Positions 1-13,344 of a stretch of DNA of 64,000 bases are shown here, one piece after another (the stretch's first letter is position 1; each line of letters opens with the position of its first letter). The translations under genes and the position numbers were made by a program. The notes below the pieces were generated by a model that saw only the letters and a list, made by a program, of their open reading frames with translations, did no database searches and was not told the DNA's origin. Origin of the DNA: Euglena gracilis (Eukaryota; Euglenida; Euglenophyceae; Euglenales); the NCBI GenBank assembly GCA_039621445.1, contig CP154957.1:2722504-2786503 (forward strand), given 5' to 3'.

Positions 1-1165
1 GTCATTTTGTGGTTCACCTGTGGACACCAAAAAAATTTGTGGTTCACATGTGCGCCACGGCAAAAATTTGATTGTGTGCTGTGTGCACCGCAGAAAAAAA
101 ATTTGCGTCGCGACAAACTTTGCCGTGGCGCACAAAGTCTGAATCCAATGTCTGAAAGTCTGAATCCAATGTTGCGGTGCTATGAAGTTTTTCTAGGATT
201 TGACAGTTGGGAAATGTTTCCATTCATCACCATGGATGACATAGCACGAATGGCGATTGCCCAAGGAGTTCGGCGTTTGATTGCGGAGGCCGAAAAACTG
301 ATTGGGTCCACATCCTCCACCTGTGTCTGGGGGCTCCGGCTTCACGCCCGAACCGGCGTCTGGGGGACCAAAAACAAAAAATGTGCCAAAAAGTGTCCAA
401 AATGCTTTCCAGACATGTGGTAAGCATATCTGAGAAGTTTTTGGGGTCTTCCGCCAGAAATTGGGGGGGTTTTGTGCAATATTTTCCTTTTGGCCAATTT
501 TGGGGAATTTTTGAAACAGAATACCACGAAGCATGACTGAAATCTAAGGCCATCTGCTGAAAGCCCTTGAGAAGAGCTTTCGATCAAGGGGCATCATGGC
601 TGGTGAAACATTGGAATTTCGAAGGAAAAAAAACAGGGTCGGAACGTGCGATCGTCAATTTTCAGAGTGCTGTGCACTGTGGGTGGCGGGCATGCATGGC
701 GAGCCCCTAGAAATGGTTTCAAAAACTGTGTCCCAGGCACCGGCTTCACGCCCGAACCGGCGTCTGGGACACAGTTCTCAATATAGCAGTGGCAGATATT
801 TCTAACCCATGCGAACTCTCTCAATTGACCCTGGGGTATGGGTGCGGCACATGTGATGGAGCTCTTCAGCGGTACAAGGGAGTGGCGACCGTCCTCCAAC
901 CACAGCAGTGTGATTCCCTGCCATGCTTTACGGATTGAGCCGTGGCCAAGGTCCACAATCTGGCTGTGTACAGACCAATCAAAAATTTTTGTGGACACCA
1001 ACTATTTTTTTGTGGTTCACCTGTGGACGCCAAAAAATTGTGGTTCACATGTCTTTTGTGGACCACACTAAATGAATGTCTGATAGTGACTGACTGGTTT
1101 TTTTTTTGAAAAGTGGAGTGACTTTCCCCCCTCCCCCCCCCCCCCCGGGGGTCGGTAAAAATCGC
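1..1165. repeat. Repeated motifs at the left edge
   Basis: TGTGGTTCACCTGTGGAC occurs at 8-25 and 1011-1028, each followed by a related TGTGGTTCACATGT. CGGCTTCACGCCCGAACCGG occurs at 337-356 and 741-760. A family B fragment (CTGACTGGTTTTTTTT.., GGGGGTCGGTAA) closes the region. No convincing exon seen. Confidence 0.6.
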
Positions 1166-1599
1166 ATGCTTCACAGTTGCAAGTCTCACCTGAGATTCGC
1201 CGATCGACGATGTGATATATTTTCCGCCAACATGTGAAGAACCCGTGCCGCCGGTCTTCCCCAATGGTCTCCGTTGGGGATTTATTGATGAGATTTGGGG
1301 TGGGATGGTTTCATCTTCTAGGGGGGCAAAAAATCCTCCTGGTGCGAAATCCTTCTTGACGTCTGCATCCAACATGTCGGCGAAGGCTGTGAGCAGCGGC
1401 CGTGTCACAGCCTCGCCCAGTTGTCGACACCTGAACGTGTGCGATTTTTTTGGGGGGGAGCAACTCCGCAAGCCATACTTGTGGTAGGAGCGATGGACTC
1501 GCTTCTGTCCATTTCCAGCGGCCACTTGGCGACGAATTCCAACCTCCGCCTTCCTCCAACAGAAAAGGACCCGTCGATCAACTTCAGGTTACTTCTCCA

Positions 1600-2400
1600 A
1601 TGGAGCGTTGGCAGGGGGGGAAGGGGGGTCCCGAGGTCAGATTTTTTTTTGCATTTTTTGGCACTTTTTGCTGTACTGTCTCAACACCGGGGGGGGGGGG
1701 TCCTGGGGTCCCAACTGTACTGCCAACCCCCCCTCAAAAATCGGCCAAAAACCGGCGCCAAAGGTGCCGAAAAAATTTTTAAGGCCTTTTTTTGGTCTAA
1801 AAAGGCCATTTTTGGTGTCAAAATTTTCATCTGTCTCGGGGGGGGGGGTCGGCACTAGGGGGGGGGGTCCCGAAAATTCCAACTGTACAGGGGGGGGGGA
1901 GGGGGGTCCCCAAAAAACCCCAACTGTACTGCCGTTGCCCCAATGTTTCCCACTGGGGTAGATTTAATTAATCAATTAATTGACCAATTGTTCGTCATCG
2001 CTGATTAATCGAATCGTTCGGCCCAGGGCAATTAATTGTTCATCATGGATGTCCACCACGATGGGCACAACATTTGCTGCAAACATACACTTTCACACAG
2101 TAACCGGTCAGATAATACGCCACTTGCTGTTATACCATGAAATGGTTGTCAAAAGTGGCCAACGAGTCAGCGAAGATGCCGGTGAAATGCTGCGCGATTT
2201 TCATTTGGATGCAGCGGTTCCTAATTAGCTTCGTTCTGCCATGAACTTAGAATAAAGCGAAAATGGTGGGTAAGCAAAGAAATGGTCTGTGTTCTATATT
2301 TGAAACTGTCATACAAATTTATTAAATAAAAATCGGAAGGGACCAATTAATCGTTAATCGTCCGAGACACCGTGCTTAATTGCAATTAATCATTCGTCTG
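1600..2400. repeat. G-run element and AT-rich inverted motifs
   Basis: 1605-1935: G-run blocks around repeated CCCAACTGTACTGCC. 1965-2400: AATTAATC-type motifs at both ends in opposite orientation, possibly a second element. No gene recognised. Confidence 0.4.
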
Positions 2401-4840
2401 TTCGAAACAATTACACCTAACGCCTGGATTTTTCGCATTTCCCACCGTATATTTTTGCACTTTCGGTCAATTTTTTTTTGCACTTTATCTCAAAAATGTT
2501 TGCACCTTATCTTGCCTCCATTCCGAAAATTTTTGCACTTGGATTGGGTGTTTTGCACAGTTGCCCTTTGAAACTTTCATTGGCGTGGATCTTTTTCCAT
2601 CGTCCAGTTTAAGGTTTTTTTTCATTGAGCAAAAATAAAAAGACGTAATGCAAATTTTTTGGAACAAGTGCATATATATATACTTTTGGGGCGCAGTGCA
2701 AAAATTTTTGAGACATTTTTGGCAATTTTTTTGAGGGCTCTGGGCAAAATTTTTGACAGGTTGGGGCCAATATTTTTTGCCAGCCATGGGCAAACATTTC
2801 AGAAGCTAGGTGTAATTGGCACAACCCTGTTCCCGCACAGTGTGGTTCAGGGAGAGCTGGGGCCAAATAAGAAAAGAAGAAAAACTGAAGCACCGGTGGC
2901 GTACCTTGATGATGGCCACTTTTTCATCATTTGAGAATGTTCTCCTTGTCCGGGAGACCACGGGGTTCACCACGGGGTTGGGGACGGAGTTTGAGGGAAC
3001 CACGTAGTGCAAGGAATTTTTTCAAAAAGGCTTCACAAGGAGCAAACTGACCTCACCAGCAACTTGAATCGCCGCTCTTTGGGATGGAACCTCCCGCACT
3101 CGCGCCTTCGGCCCAAACCGCCGCCCCCCCCCCCCCCCACAAGTCGGGAGGAGGGTGACAATATAGGGAAAATCAGTAACCCCCCCCCCAATTAAAACCT
3201 ATTTTCTAGGCCCGACGCCTGTCTTGAAATTCTACTGACATACCGTGCCCCCCCCCCCCCTCGAGTTAGTCACCCCCCCCCTATTAGTCACCCCCGGCTT
3301 TGCCCCCACAGCCACCTTTCTTTGGCAAAATGAAGCAAACAAGGTGACAAATAGGGGGGGGGGTAACGTTATTTACAGGTATTGACAGGTACCATGCCCA
3401 ATTGATTCTCCACTCTCAACTCGCAGTGATGTAACGAGCATGCCAAACGAAGATGCAGTTCACAAATGGCACGCTTACCACAAAGTGTGTTCCCCATCAT
3501 TGTTGCCATCCGCGTTTGGATAAGAGGTCTTTTCCAAACGATTCCCTTCCAATAGGATTCATTGATTGATTGATAGGATTGATGGCATAGGGGGAGCGCA
3601 GCCCCGTGCTCCACCCTTCCCCCGTGACCCCCCCCCCCTGTGACCCGCAAATCGGACCTTGGCGGGTCGAGGAAAAAATGCCCAAATGACCAGGAAAGAG
3701 CCCTTTTTGACTGAAGAATGTGCGGGAACGGCCCAGTTTTTGGTTCCAAAAACGGCCATTTCCCCCCGTGATCCGCCCCACCCCAGAAGTTTCTGTTCTT
3801 TTTTTTTGCACCATGCTTTCTGTTGCATGCCTTGCTTTGCATGTCCCATTTTTTTTTGGCTTTTTTAAAAAAAAGTGTGCAAGACTCTCTCGACTCATGT
3901 TTCTATGTTCCTTGGTGAAACACTTTTTCAAAATGAAAAATTTTCCATCACATAAAAATTCCCGAGCAAAGGTTATTTTTTTTTCAAGGTACTTCACAAC
4001 AGAAAAGTGCACATCCCTTCATTGAATTTGAGTTTATGTCCACGAAATATAGGACAGGCACCGGGCCTTTGTTCACAGTTGCCAAGACAAAGGTTGCAAA
4101 AATGGACTTGCATGAACTGACAAAAAGGGGTTTGATTTGATCCGATAAGGTTTCCCCAGGCGCCTGAAAAAAATAGTTCTTGCAGGGTTGTGGCGGGATT
4201 TTCCAGCCAAAAAAAATCATGAAAATTTTACGTGTAAAGAAATAACGCAATGTTCCTGCCAGCTTGAAAATAATAACTTATAATTTTGACCAAAATGCCT
4301 TTAAATAAAAGTTGGAAATCAGGAAAATGACCTGGGTTGGTCATTTGAAAAGTTTTCAATCAAGATATGTGACAAAAATGGCATTTGCACGTGTTACCGC
4401 AAAGTGAGACGAAAGGACAGCCAGGGGTCGCACTGTTTAACACACCGTTTCTTTTTGCCATTACTTTTTTTGGGGTTGAAAACGTACCAAGGGAGGACGG
4501 TGCGCTGTTTTTTTTTCCAGCCCTTTTCCCATTTCGGAATTACTCTTGACTTCAATCCCCCTAATAATAGAGGTACAGATGCAATATTTTCTGGGAGGGC
4601 ATTTATTTTGGGGAGGATCCTCGAAGAAATGTGGTTTCGGCTTGCTTTTTTTTTTTGATTTTGGACCCCTTAGATCCTTTGGAACCACCTATGAAAATTG
4701 AACCCAAAAAGCTCAAAAAATGGAATTTTTTTTTGCATTTTTGACCCCCCCCCCCCCAAATTTCGTCGCTTTGCATCCAGTTTTCCACCAAAAATGACCC
4801 TTTTTGGGCTGTCCGAGGTTGGGGTGTGGGGTGCAGGCTG
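2401..4840. other. No confident gene; C-run element at 3155-3380
   Basis: Mostly T-rich sequence. 3155-3380 has inverted ends (CAGTAACCCCCCC.. and ..GGGGGGGTAACGTTA). Open frames at 3390-4020 have no recognisable motif. Confidence 0.4.
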
Positions 4841-4844
4841 TATT

Positions 4845-5125
4845 TTAGTCGGGTGCCGACCCCACCCGGGGGGGGGAGGTGCCTGCCTGGGCAGGCACCC
4901 CAAGGCACTCCAAATCCGACCCCCCCGGGGGGGGGGTAGGGCACACGGCCAAAAGTGCCCTAGCACAGACCCAGCGCCAAAGGCGCCAGGGAGCCAAAAA
5001 TGGCCTATTTTCAAAGGAATGTGCCTGGGCACAGGCCGAAATCCGACCCCCCCCCCCGGGGGGGGGTAGTGCCTGCCTGGGCAGGCACTCATAGGCACTC
5101 CGGACCCCCCCTCCCCCCGGGGTTG
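4845..5125. repeat. Repeat family A, copy 1
   Basis: Opens GTCGGGTGCCGACCCCACCC, has GGTGCCTGCCTGGGCAGGCA blocks twice, an internal GCGCCAAAGGCGCC hairpin, and ends CCCCCGGGGTTGGTAA. Shared with 13345-13595, 44985-45195 and 52380-52675. Confidence 0.75.
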
Positions 5126-5129
5126 GTAA

Positions 5130-8100
5130 AAAAAAACAGCCTGGTGGGGTGTTCTGTTGAGTCAACAGGCTGGTTAGACTGGTCTGTCCACTCAACAGAA
5201 CCCCCCCCCCCCAGCCTGGGTCATTGAGCCCCCATGGGACTTCCATTTGGGGTGGGGATTTAATCCAATTGTAAACAGTGCGTTGCATCCAATCCATAAA
5301 TTTCTGCCAGACCATTGCCCCTTGTGGCGGCGAGGCGGGATGGGCTTGGGTCATGCTTGTCTTAGGGTTCAGCGATGGGGAGGGTGCGGTCGTCGCGAGC
5401 ATTGCGAGATAGTGGCTGGCGCAGTGTGGTGGAGGAAGGCCCGGGATGGCGCTTGGGGGACACAAACGCATTTAAGGGGAGAATTTTTGGGAGTAAACAA
5501 CCATCTCCCAAAAATCTCATTGCAAGAAAACTGGGTATGCCCACTCTCCAATTTGTCTTGCATTTTTGAATAACTTCTTTCATATTCAGGCTTTGCAAGG
5601 TTATTCATTCATATATACAAGTTGTTACATGGGGGGAGGTCACTACAGGTCACAAGGGTCACACTGGGAGCCGCCCCATGACGATTTGTGGATGGGAGTC
5701 CTTTGGGGGGGGTGCCTGGAAAAAATTCTGAAACTTCAAATGCACCAAACAACCGAGGAGGAGCCAGGGTGGCAAGCACAGAAATTTCACAGAGACACGC
5801 GGCCTTGCGGCATGATGCGAAGGGGAGGCCAAGAGGTGGGGAGATTGCGAATTTTCGAAATAGGAGTTCTGCCACGCAATTGGTCCCATGGCCATTTAAC
5901 AGACGACCAGTGACACGGAGAGCGCCGTGCAGCGCTTAATTTTGCGGCCATCTTTCGAAGGCTCTTGAGGAGAGCATTCGATCGAGGGCAACACGGCAAC
6001 TCAGCTGTCCAATCTGACGGACAGGTCAGATCCACCATTTTTGTCACGTGCAGCCCGCCACGGAACCCCCTTTTCCCCCAGGGAGTGTTTCGTGCCAAGC
6101 GCCTTCCACTCGATCTTTGTGAAGGATGTCAACCAGCTTTGACCGGAAGGAATGGTGTGCATCTGTGTCAGGTGCAAGAAAGCCTTTTGGCTTTCTTTGC
6201 TTGCTTGAAATTGATGGGTTTCCACCTTGCTTGACTTCAGGTTGTGGCCTGGCGGGGGGGGGGAGGTATATTACATCGGCAGCCGAAGTCCCGGCCCAGG
6301 TATGTATTTTTTGGGGAAGAGTCAATTAGGGGCATATATTTTGGGGGGGGGGGTTCTGGTTTTTGCGAAACTGAGCAAACTGTGATTAATCAGTTTTTTA
6401 CTTGTGCTAGTTGTGCTATCACTTCACTTCCAAACTTGAAGGTTTGTTGTGGGATCTTTGTGCAAATAAAATTTTGTTTGCCATTTCACGGGTGAAAAGA
6501 AAATGGGTGCATTGTTGGTGTTTCTGAAGGCTTAAATATCATCGGAGAAAGATGCATAAAAATGTGCATAAAAGCATATTTATTTTAATTTCGAATCTTT
6601 TTAGCCAAACAGCGATTTCGGGAGCGAATTCAGAAGTACACAAGAGATACCGAAGAGCACCGTGTGCCAGGCAATTGTCCAGGGAAAACAAACAACAAGT
6701 TAACAGAGAGTCGATGTGGAACAGAAATGTGCGGGGCGCCCAAAAAAGCCCTCCCCCCCATAAATGGCACTACTCCCTCCAGGATGGAATTTTTTTTTCA
6801 TCCTCCAGTGACACGCGTGGGGAGTCACAGACCCTCAAGAATCGACCAAGAGCTGGAAAAAAATGCTGCCCATCTGCACATATATGCCCTAAATGGACAA
6901 CAAAATCCCTACGTACCTGAAGGGGATGAGGCCGAAGGCTGAGAGAGTCAGCAGACTGAAAAAGTTGAGGTGTATGAGTAAAATTTGAGGCAGGGGAGTT
7001 CCCATTTTTGGGGGGGAGAATGTCACTTCAAAAAAGCACCTGCCCCAATGGGGGGTACGCAAAGAAATAAGCCTTCGGTGAGCAAAGTTGAAAAAATTTA
7101 AGATGGTCCCCTGAAAGTTGGACCTTTCGTCTTTTCCTGATTCTCAGGGGCAGTGGTTCCGAGGCCACTTTCAAATGTTCTCCCCGATGTCTCCAGCCCT
7201 CAAGGTGCCAAAGTCCTTGACCCCCTGGCTTGCCTCTTTTTTTTTTTGTCTGATGGACTCTTCAATAAGTGTGCAATGGCGTTATCGTTCACTGTGTCAA
7301 AACAGTGCGAATCACACCTCTCGAGTCATTACAAACCGCAGCACTACAACTCAAATAATTGCCCATCATTCCTCCAACTTCCATCCAAATCCCTTTTTTT
7401 TGGAATTATTTGAGCGCTAGGGAAATACAATTGAGTTGTTGCCAAAAGTACATGCATTGATGCAACCCCAATTCATTTGGGGTATTTCTCCAAAGGCTGC
7501 TTGGATTATTCTTATTTCATCCTTCATTGATTCACAGGTCTTTGATAACCAAACATTCAGAGCCAATTCTTCAGGGTCCGAGTGACAGTGCCGATAAGTG
7601 CACCAAAATTCAGAAATTTCAGGATTTTTTTTGTTAACTTGCATGTGCGATTTCTGGGCAAATTTCACTAAAATTCGATTTGGCGGTTCTGAGGTTCCGA
7701 AGCACGCTCAATTCGGAACCATGATTCAATCTTCAGAACAGCAACTTGCCAAAAATTCTTATATATAAGAATATATATGTATGTATATATACATATAAAT
7801 ATATATTGATCCCTTGATGATATCCTGATCCTGGAAGAATAATTTCTGTCTTTTCGCACTTTTTTGCCGTGTGTAGAACTGTTGACCCTGCTTCATTGAG
7901 ACGACTGAACAAATTCAAGCTATTTTGTTTCAAAAAAATGCCGGTGGACATTTGCCAACATTTGTCCCTTATTTATCATTTTTGGGGCCACATTTGACCA
8001 TTTTCCAGCCATTTTTGGTCAGTTTGGGCTGTGGCTGGATGGAAAAGGTGGTGGAAACAACACCGGTCAAAGGATGCAATAAAATTGTGGTGAAATTTCA

Positions 8101-8540
8101 GGTATTTTGCCTGAAATCATTGCACCTAAAATGCCAGATTAAGCAAAAGGGGTGAGGAATGCCGGTGCTGCCCTGAACCCGCGGAACCAAATACCATTTG
8201 TACCCTTTGGTTTGTTTTCGCCAGTTTCAGGGCAGTTGTTCCCCACCCCTTTTTTTAATGTTAGATCTTCCATGCGAATTAAGCTGGGCGGCTGGATTCT
8301 TTCCCCTTCTGTCAAGTTTGGTGGGGTGGCTGAGCTCTTATCCCTTCATGGGTCAGAGCAAAGCTGACCAGGGGGACCCCCCCCCCCCACCTTTGACCCC
8401 ACTGTCGGGGCCACCTCGATGAACCGACTCCGGCCAAAGGCCATTTTTTAGCCATTTTTGGTCAGAAAATTGCCGGGCCGCTGGGCAAAGACAGGCCGCC
8501 GGGGTTGCTTTTGATTACAAAGAGCGCAGTATTATTCAGC
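5130..8540. other. No confident gene; weak exon-like stretches
   Basis: 5375-5565 (+) reads LRDSGWRSVVEEGPGWRLGD; 6610-6740 (+) reads QRFRERIQKYTRDTEEHRVP then GNCPGKTNNKLTES. Both are open and protein-like but lack partners with matching phase. The rest is AT- and T-rich. Confidence 0.3.
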
Positions 8541-8548
8541 ACCTGGCA

Positions 8549-8832
8549 TTAAGTGAGCGTTGGTCTTGTACAGGGGAACCCCCCCCCCCCCGGGGTCCGG
8601 CCGGACCCCCCTCCCCCCTTCCAGGCCGAGGGGAGGGTTCCGCGCCCCCCCCCCCTGGAAACATGTCTTCTGTGGCGCGCTGGAAAGCGTATGTTTTATT
8701 TTTTTTCTATTGAAGAAAACCAGCTGATTTGACGTCATCTTTCTTCTTCCACGTCCCTTCGCACCAGGTTTTTTTCCCAGGGGAGGGGGGGGTCCGAGAG
8801 CCCCCCTCTCCTCCCCCTCATTTAATATTTTG
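8549..8832. repeat. Repeat family G, copy 1
   Basis: Starts GGCATTAAGTGAGCG, ends CCTCATTTAATATTTTGCC, with C/G runs inside. Same ends as 14516-14824. Confidence 0.6.
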
Positions 8833-9440
8833 CCTCAAGATGGCCGAGGGCCGGCCAAGAGTTGGTCCGGGGGTTGAACGGAGTCAGAATTGAAAAGTCG
8901 ACAACGCATTTTTTTTGACGTTGGTCGAAGGATCTGTTGAAAAGATTAGAGTGTTTTATCATTTCTGAAATTCCAAGGCCACCTGGCCCGTCCCTTAAAA
9001 AAGGAAAACTGTTACCTGGCAGGTGCCAATACCAACACCCTGACAATTTCTTATGATGGCAGGTTGGCCGGTGCCAGAGACCTGACAGATTCCTGGCCAG
9101 CCGGTGTTTAAAAAAAGTCGTTGTGTTCGCCTGCTTTCACCCAAAACAGTTTGTTCGAGAAGGTGTTCGCAACAAGCTGAATAAATCTGAATCCCACCAG
9201 CAGCTCTACCTGCCACTGTGCTTTTCCTGAAATTAATGATCATAGACAACTATGATTTGCTGCGGGACGCCCAAAAGCCCCAAATATAAATTTGACTTTT
9301 GAGAAGGGGAGGGGAGCGGGCCTCATACACCTGCGTGATTGGGTTTACACCTTTTGCTTTGTGGAAACGGCAGAGTCAGAAGAAGCCTGCAGTGCTGTTT
9401 CGGGGCTTGAATTGTCCATATCTCGGGCAAGCACCTCTGA

Positions 9441-9572
9441 TGATGCTGGGCGATGCTGGGCGATGCAGGGCGATGCTGGGCGATGCTGGGCGATGCTGGA
9501 ATTTTGGAGACCAGAGGTGGGGTTCCGATGCTGGGCGATGCTGGGCGATGCAGGGCGATGCTGGGCGATGCT
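9441..9572 (+). repeat. 10-bp tandem repeat GATGCTGGGC
   Basis: Two blocks (9441-9502 and 9530-9572) of GATGCTGGGC with GATGCAGGGC variants. The same unit recurs at 11024-11104. GCAAGCACCTCTG just before this array reappears inverted (CAGAGGTGCTTG) after the later one. Confidence 0.85.
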
Positions 9573-9929
9573 GGCATTTTTTTTGTACATTTTGAAGAAT
9601 TAAACCCATTTCTGGGATAATTTCCCCACAATTCTCCAGTCTTACACCCATTTTGGCCATTATGGATCAATTTTTGCTAATTTGGGGGTTATTTGTCACT
9701 GAGTTGGCAAACATTGGGCTAATTTGGGTCATTTTGTGCCTTTGTGGTTATTTTGGGTAATTTTTCACAATCTTTTGGCGTTTTTGGGCATTTTTTTTTG
9801 GTCATTTGAAGCATTTTGGGTCATTTTGGTTGCTTTTTGGGGGCTTTTTGTGGTCAATTTTGGGTTTTTGTGGTCATTTTTGTGCTTTTGTGGTTATTTT
9901 GGCTAGGTTGGGTGCCATTGGATGAATAC

Positions 9930-10370
9930 TGGACAGACTCTGGACAAGATGCAGATGCTGGACAAGATGCAGGCGTTGGACAAGATGTACATACCAGACA
10001 AGATGCCGATGCTGGACAAGATGAAGTGGATGCAGATACTGGACAACATGCAGATGGTGGACAAGATGCAGATACTGATAAGATGCCGATGCTGGACAAG
10101 GTGCCGATGCTGTACAAGGTGCAGATGCTGGACAAGATGCAAATGCTGGACAACATGCAGATGCTGGACAAGATGCAGATGCTGGACAAGAAGCAGATAC
10201 TGGACAAGATGAAGTGGATGCAGACACCGGACAACGTTGCAGATACTGAGAAGATGCCGATGCTGGACAAGATGTAGATGGTGGACAACATGCCGATGCT
10301 GGACAAGGTGCAGATGCTGGACAAGATGCAGATGGTGGACAAGGTGCAGATGCTGGACAACGCCATTTTG
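9930..10370 (+). repeat. 18-bp minisatellite, ATGCTGGACAAGATGCAG
   Basis: About two dozen imperfect copies; the unit translates as MLDKMQ in one frame. Open in several frames because its length is a multiple of three, not because it is a gene. Confidence 0.85.
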
Positions 10371-10607
10371 CTATGTCCTTCCTTGGTTGTTGTTGGTATA
10401 ACCTCTGAACACTTACACTCGCCGCAGATCCAGCCTGGTCTGGGCGGGGTGTTTGGTCGACACCCCGTTGCAATTGCAGGGGTGCCACCCTCCACCCTCC
10501 AGCACAACAACTGTTTTGGTCTCTGTTTGTCTGACCGGCAAGAGGCTTGCAACTTGGACTCGATGTTGCCATCTCACAGGCCTGCACACCACATCTTGTA
10601 ATGGCAA

Positions 10608-10985
10608 AAAACAGCAAAAGTGGTCAAAAAGTGGTAAAAAAGCAGCAAAAGTGATCAAAAAGCAGCATCAATGGCCAAAAGTCGGCAAAAAAGTAGCAAA
10701 CGTGGGCAAAAGTGGTCAAAAAGTAGCAAAAGTTGTCAAAAGTGGTCAAAAAGCAGGCAAAAGTGGTCAAAAGTGGTCAAAAAGCAGCAAAAGTGATCAA
10801 AAAGCCGCAAAGGTGGTTGGAAATGGGCAAAAGTGGGCAAAAAGCAGTAAAAGTGGTCAAGAAGCAGTCAAAATTGGTCAAAAGGCAGCAAATGTGGGCA
10901 AAAGCGTTCAAAAAGCAGTCACAGTGGTCAAAAAGCAACCAAAGATAGCCAAAAGTAGCCAAAAGTGGGCGAGAGCGGCAAAAGC
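10608..10985 (+). repeat. Minisatellite, about 19 bp, AAAAGTGGTCAAAAAGCAG
   Basis: Imperfect tandem copies with variants (CAAAAGTGGGC, GTAGCAAAAG). Between it and the previous array, 10380-10605 is unique sequence of unknown nature. Confidence 0.75.
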
Positions 10986-11023
10986 AGCAGGCACAAAAGG
11001 TACACCTTCAAGGGCTCCAAAGG

Positions 11024-11280
11024 CGATGCTGGGCGATGCTGGGCGATGCTGGGCGATGCTGAGCGATGCTGGGCGATGCTGGGCGATGCTGGGCGATGCT
11101 GGGCCTAGGGGCATGGATGACCAGAGGTGCTTGATCTCGGGTAAGGCGGGGAGTTGTGGGGGGAAAACATACCATTAAATCGGGCATATTTAGGTCTCCG
11201 GACATTTTGCTTGATTTTGTGGCATTTTCAAGATATTTTGCATTTCTCGACATTTGCCCCCCCCCTCCAAAACGGCCCAA
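11024..11280. repeat. GATGCTGGGC array and block shared with the right edge
   Basis: 11024-11104 is the 10-bp array. 11130-11280 contains CTCGGGTAAGGCGGGGAGTTG and TTTAGGTCTCCGGACATTTT, both found again at 63728-63830. Confidence 0.75.
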
Positions 11281-12210
11281 AATGGCTGAAAAACACGTCA
11301 AAAAACAACCCTGCGGATTCGGGGCTCAACTTTGGCCAGCCGCGGAGTTACCAGGAACGCCAGGTACCATTGGACAGGGTGTTGCATGGACACGGGGAGT
11401 TATTTCCAAAATAAACGTTTTCTTGTTGGCAGATACACCCTGTTTTACGGTCCCCATTTGGACTGGGCCCAGTAAAACCGTTGTCACTCGGGCCGAGGTT
11501 GGCCCAAAGGTGGTTATCCGAAGTTGTCTGTTTTTTTTTGCAAAGAGAAACTATTTTATTGACTGGGCCAACCATCCAAAAAAAGCCAATTTCAAGTTTC
11601 TTTCCCCCTGGCAGGCATCTGTCACCTCCCTGGCTTATATGTCTCCTTCGCCTTTGTTGGAGCGATTCTGCTGTGGTGGCTTGTGCTGCGGCTCCTCCAA
11701 AAGGTGTGTGCTTGGGAGAGGTTTTGCATACGGATTGTGATTTTTTTTTGACCTGTTTGAGCTTGTGTGTGTTACCCCATAATAACAACATCTTCGTGCA
11801 ATATGTTTCTGGTGTTTTGTTTCTTGTGTGCCAGTGCAATTTTTATTATTTGCATTTTGTGTTATTTCATTTATGTTTCATTATTTGCATCCAGGTTTGA
11901 AAGTCCTTTTAATTTCCCCCCTTGTTGTTCCTCTCAGGGCTATCGGGAGACTCATGCAAGGTTAACCCAGAACGTCACAGGTGTGTCGGCGCTCCAGAAC
12001 AAAAAAGCAATAAAGGAACAAAGAATGTAAATGATCAGCTTTTCAGAAAAAGGAGATTGAGAATTTCTCTTCAGCTTCGTTTGCAAAAATGCATGCACTT
12101 TTTGTGCCGAGCATAATGCATGCTTATTTTTTTTTTGAGAGCGCTCTGTGTGTGTATGCTGAGAACTTGTAATTTTTTTGAAGCAATTTTCACTTACACA
12201 CGTATGCGCA
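11281..12210. other. No confident gene
   Basis: Several open but motif-less frames, for example 11480-11740 (+). T-rich toward the right. Confidence 0.3.
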
Positions 12211-12212
12211 TG

Positions 12213-12450
12213 TAAACCCCCCTCCCAAATAACACCCCCCCCCCCCGGTGTGTTATTTGGGCACCCGAACTGGGGCCCCAGGGGGGGTGTGTTATTTGGG
12301 GGGGTGCATTATTCTTACATGGAAAACCAAAGGAAAACAGGGGGGTGTGTTATTTGGGCGCTCGAAATCGGCCCCCGAGGGGGGGGTGTTATTTGGGGGG
12401 GGGGTGTTATTTGGGGGGGGGGGGTGTTATTTGGGAGGGGGGTTTACACA
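12213..12450. repeat. Element with AAACCCCCC..AAATAAC inverted ends
   Basis: GTAAACCCCCCTCCCAAATA at the left, TATTTGGGAGGGGGGTTTAC at the right: a perfect 20-bp inverted pair. Interior is a ladder of TGTTATTTGGG units. Confidence 0.85.
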
Positions 12451-12589
12451 CAATCGGTGTGCAGAAATATTTGACTCTCTCAAAGCTGGAAGAGCGTGCC
12501 ATACCACTGCTTGGTCATTTGAGAATGTTGACATTGCAATTCTCAAATTTGCTTTTCCTTCATTTTTCTCATGCTCTCCCTAAAAAATA

Positions 12590-12895
12590 ATTTAACCCCC
12601 CTCCCCCCAAATAACCTGGTGGGGCCCTTGCTCCTGGCAGTGGCCGAATAACTTGGCGGGGGAGGAGGGAAAGGGAAAGGGAAAAAGATGGTTAAAGTAA
12701 ATAACATTAAATTAAATAAATGTGGGTGCTTGTCGGCTCTCCTGAGGTCGCTAACTTTGCACCCCACCTTTTAAGGCAAAGTTCCTTTACGACGCTGAAA
12801 GAGCCCAAATAACCTGGCGGGGGTTATTTGAGCCAAAAGTTGGTTCCAATAACCTGGCACCCTGCCAGGTAATTGGGGGTGTTTAAATATAAATT
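12590..12895. repeat. Element with AACCCCCC..AAATAACCTGG ends
   Basis: TTTAACCCCCCTCCCCCCAA..ATAACCTGG at the left and CCAGGTAATTGGGGGTGTTTAAA at the right. CCAAATAACCTGGCGGGGG also occurs internally. Confidence 0.7.
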
Positions 12896-13344
12896 TACCG
12901 ATTTCCAATTGAGTTCAAGCAAGTTACTGGAACCGGAGTTAGGGTTTGGCTGTTCGGTTAAGGTGGGGCTGATAAGTTAAAGGAATTTCTGGTTTTTTTT
13001 CTGGTTAAAATCTAACAACCCAAAAAATTGCCTGAGATTTCTTCCTTGACATTTCTTTTTTTTTTAACGTTGTCATTCACATTGAAAAAAGTGTTTGAAT
13101 TTTGTGTCTGCAAAAAAACAACACCTGTTTCTCTGTTCCAAATGGGTCAACCCCATTCCCCCCCTAGATGAGCTCGCTCTCACAGACTATAATAGCAACC
13201 CCAACCCCAATTGGTTAATGGAGGCCTTAAGAATAGGGGATCGCTGTTGACAGGGTAGCTCCCACACCCTGAGCTCAACAGCTCTAAACCTGTTCTGAAA
13301 GATCTTCAGGAGAATTGCGGGCAGGCAGGGGGGCTGGACCAGGT

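Noticed and set aside
866-1525. 219-codon - strand frame near the left edge
   Set aside because: No recognisable motif. It spans repeat family B and duplicated edge motifs, so it was not called a gene.
9816-10617. Open frames over the 18-bp minisatellite
   Set aside because: The unit length is a multiple of three, so all frames stay open. No unique domain.
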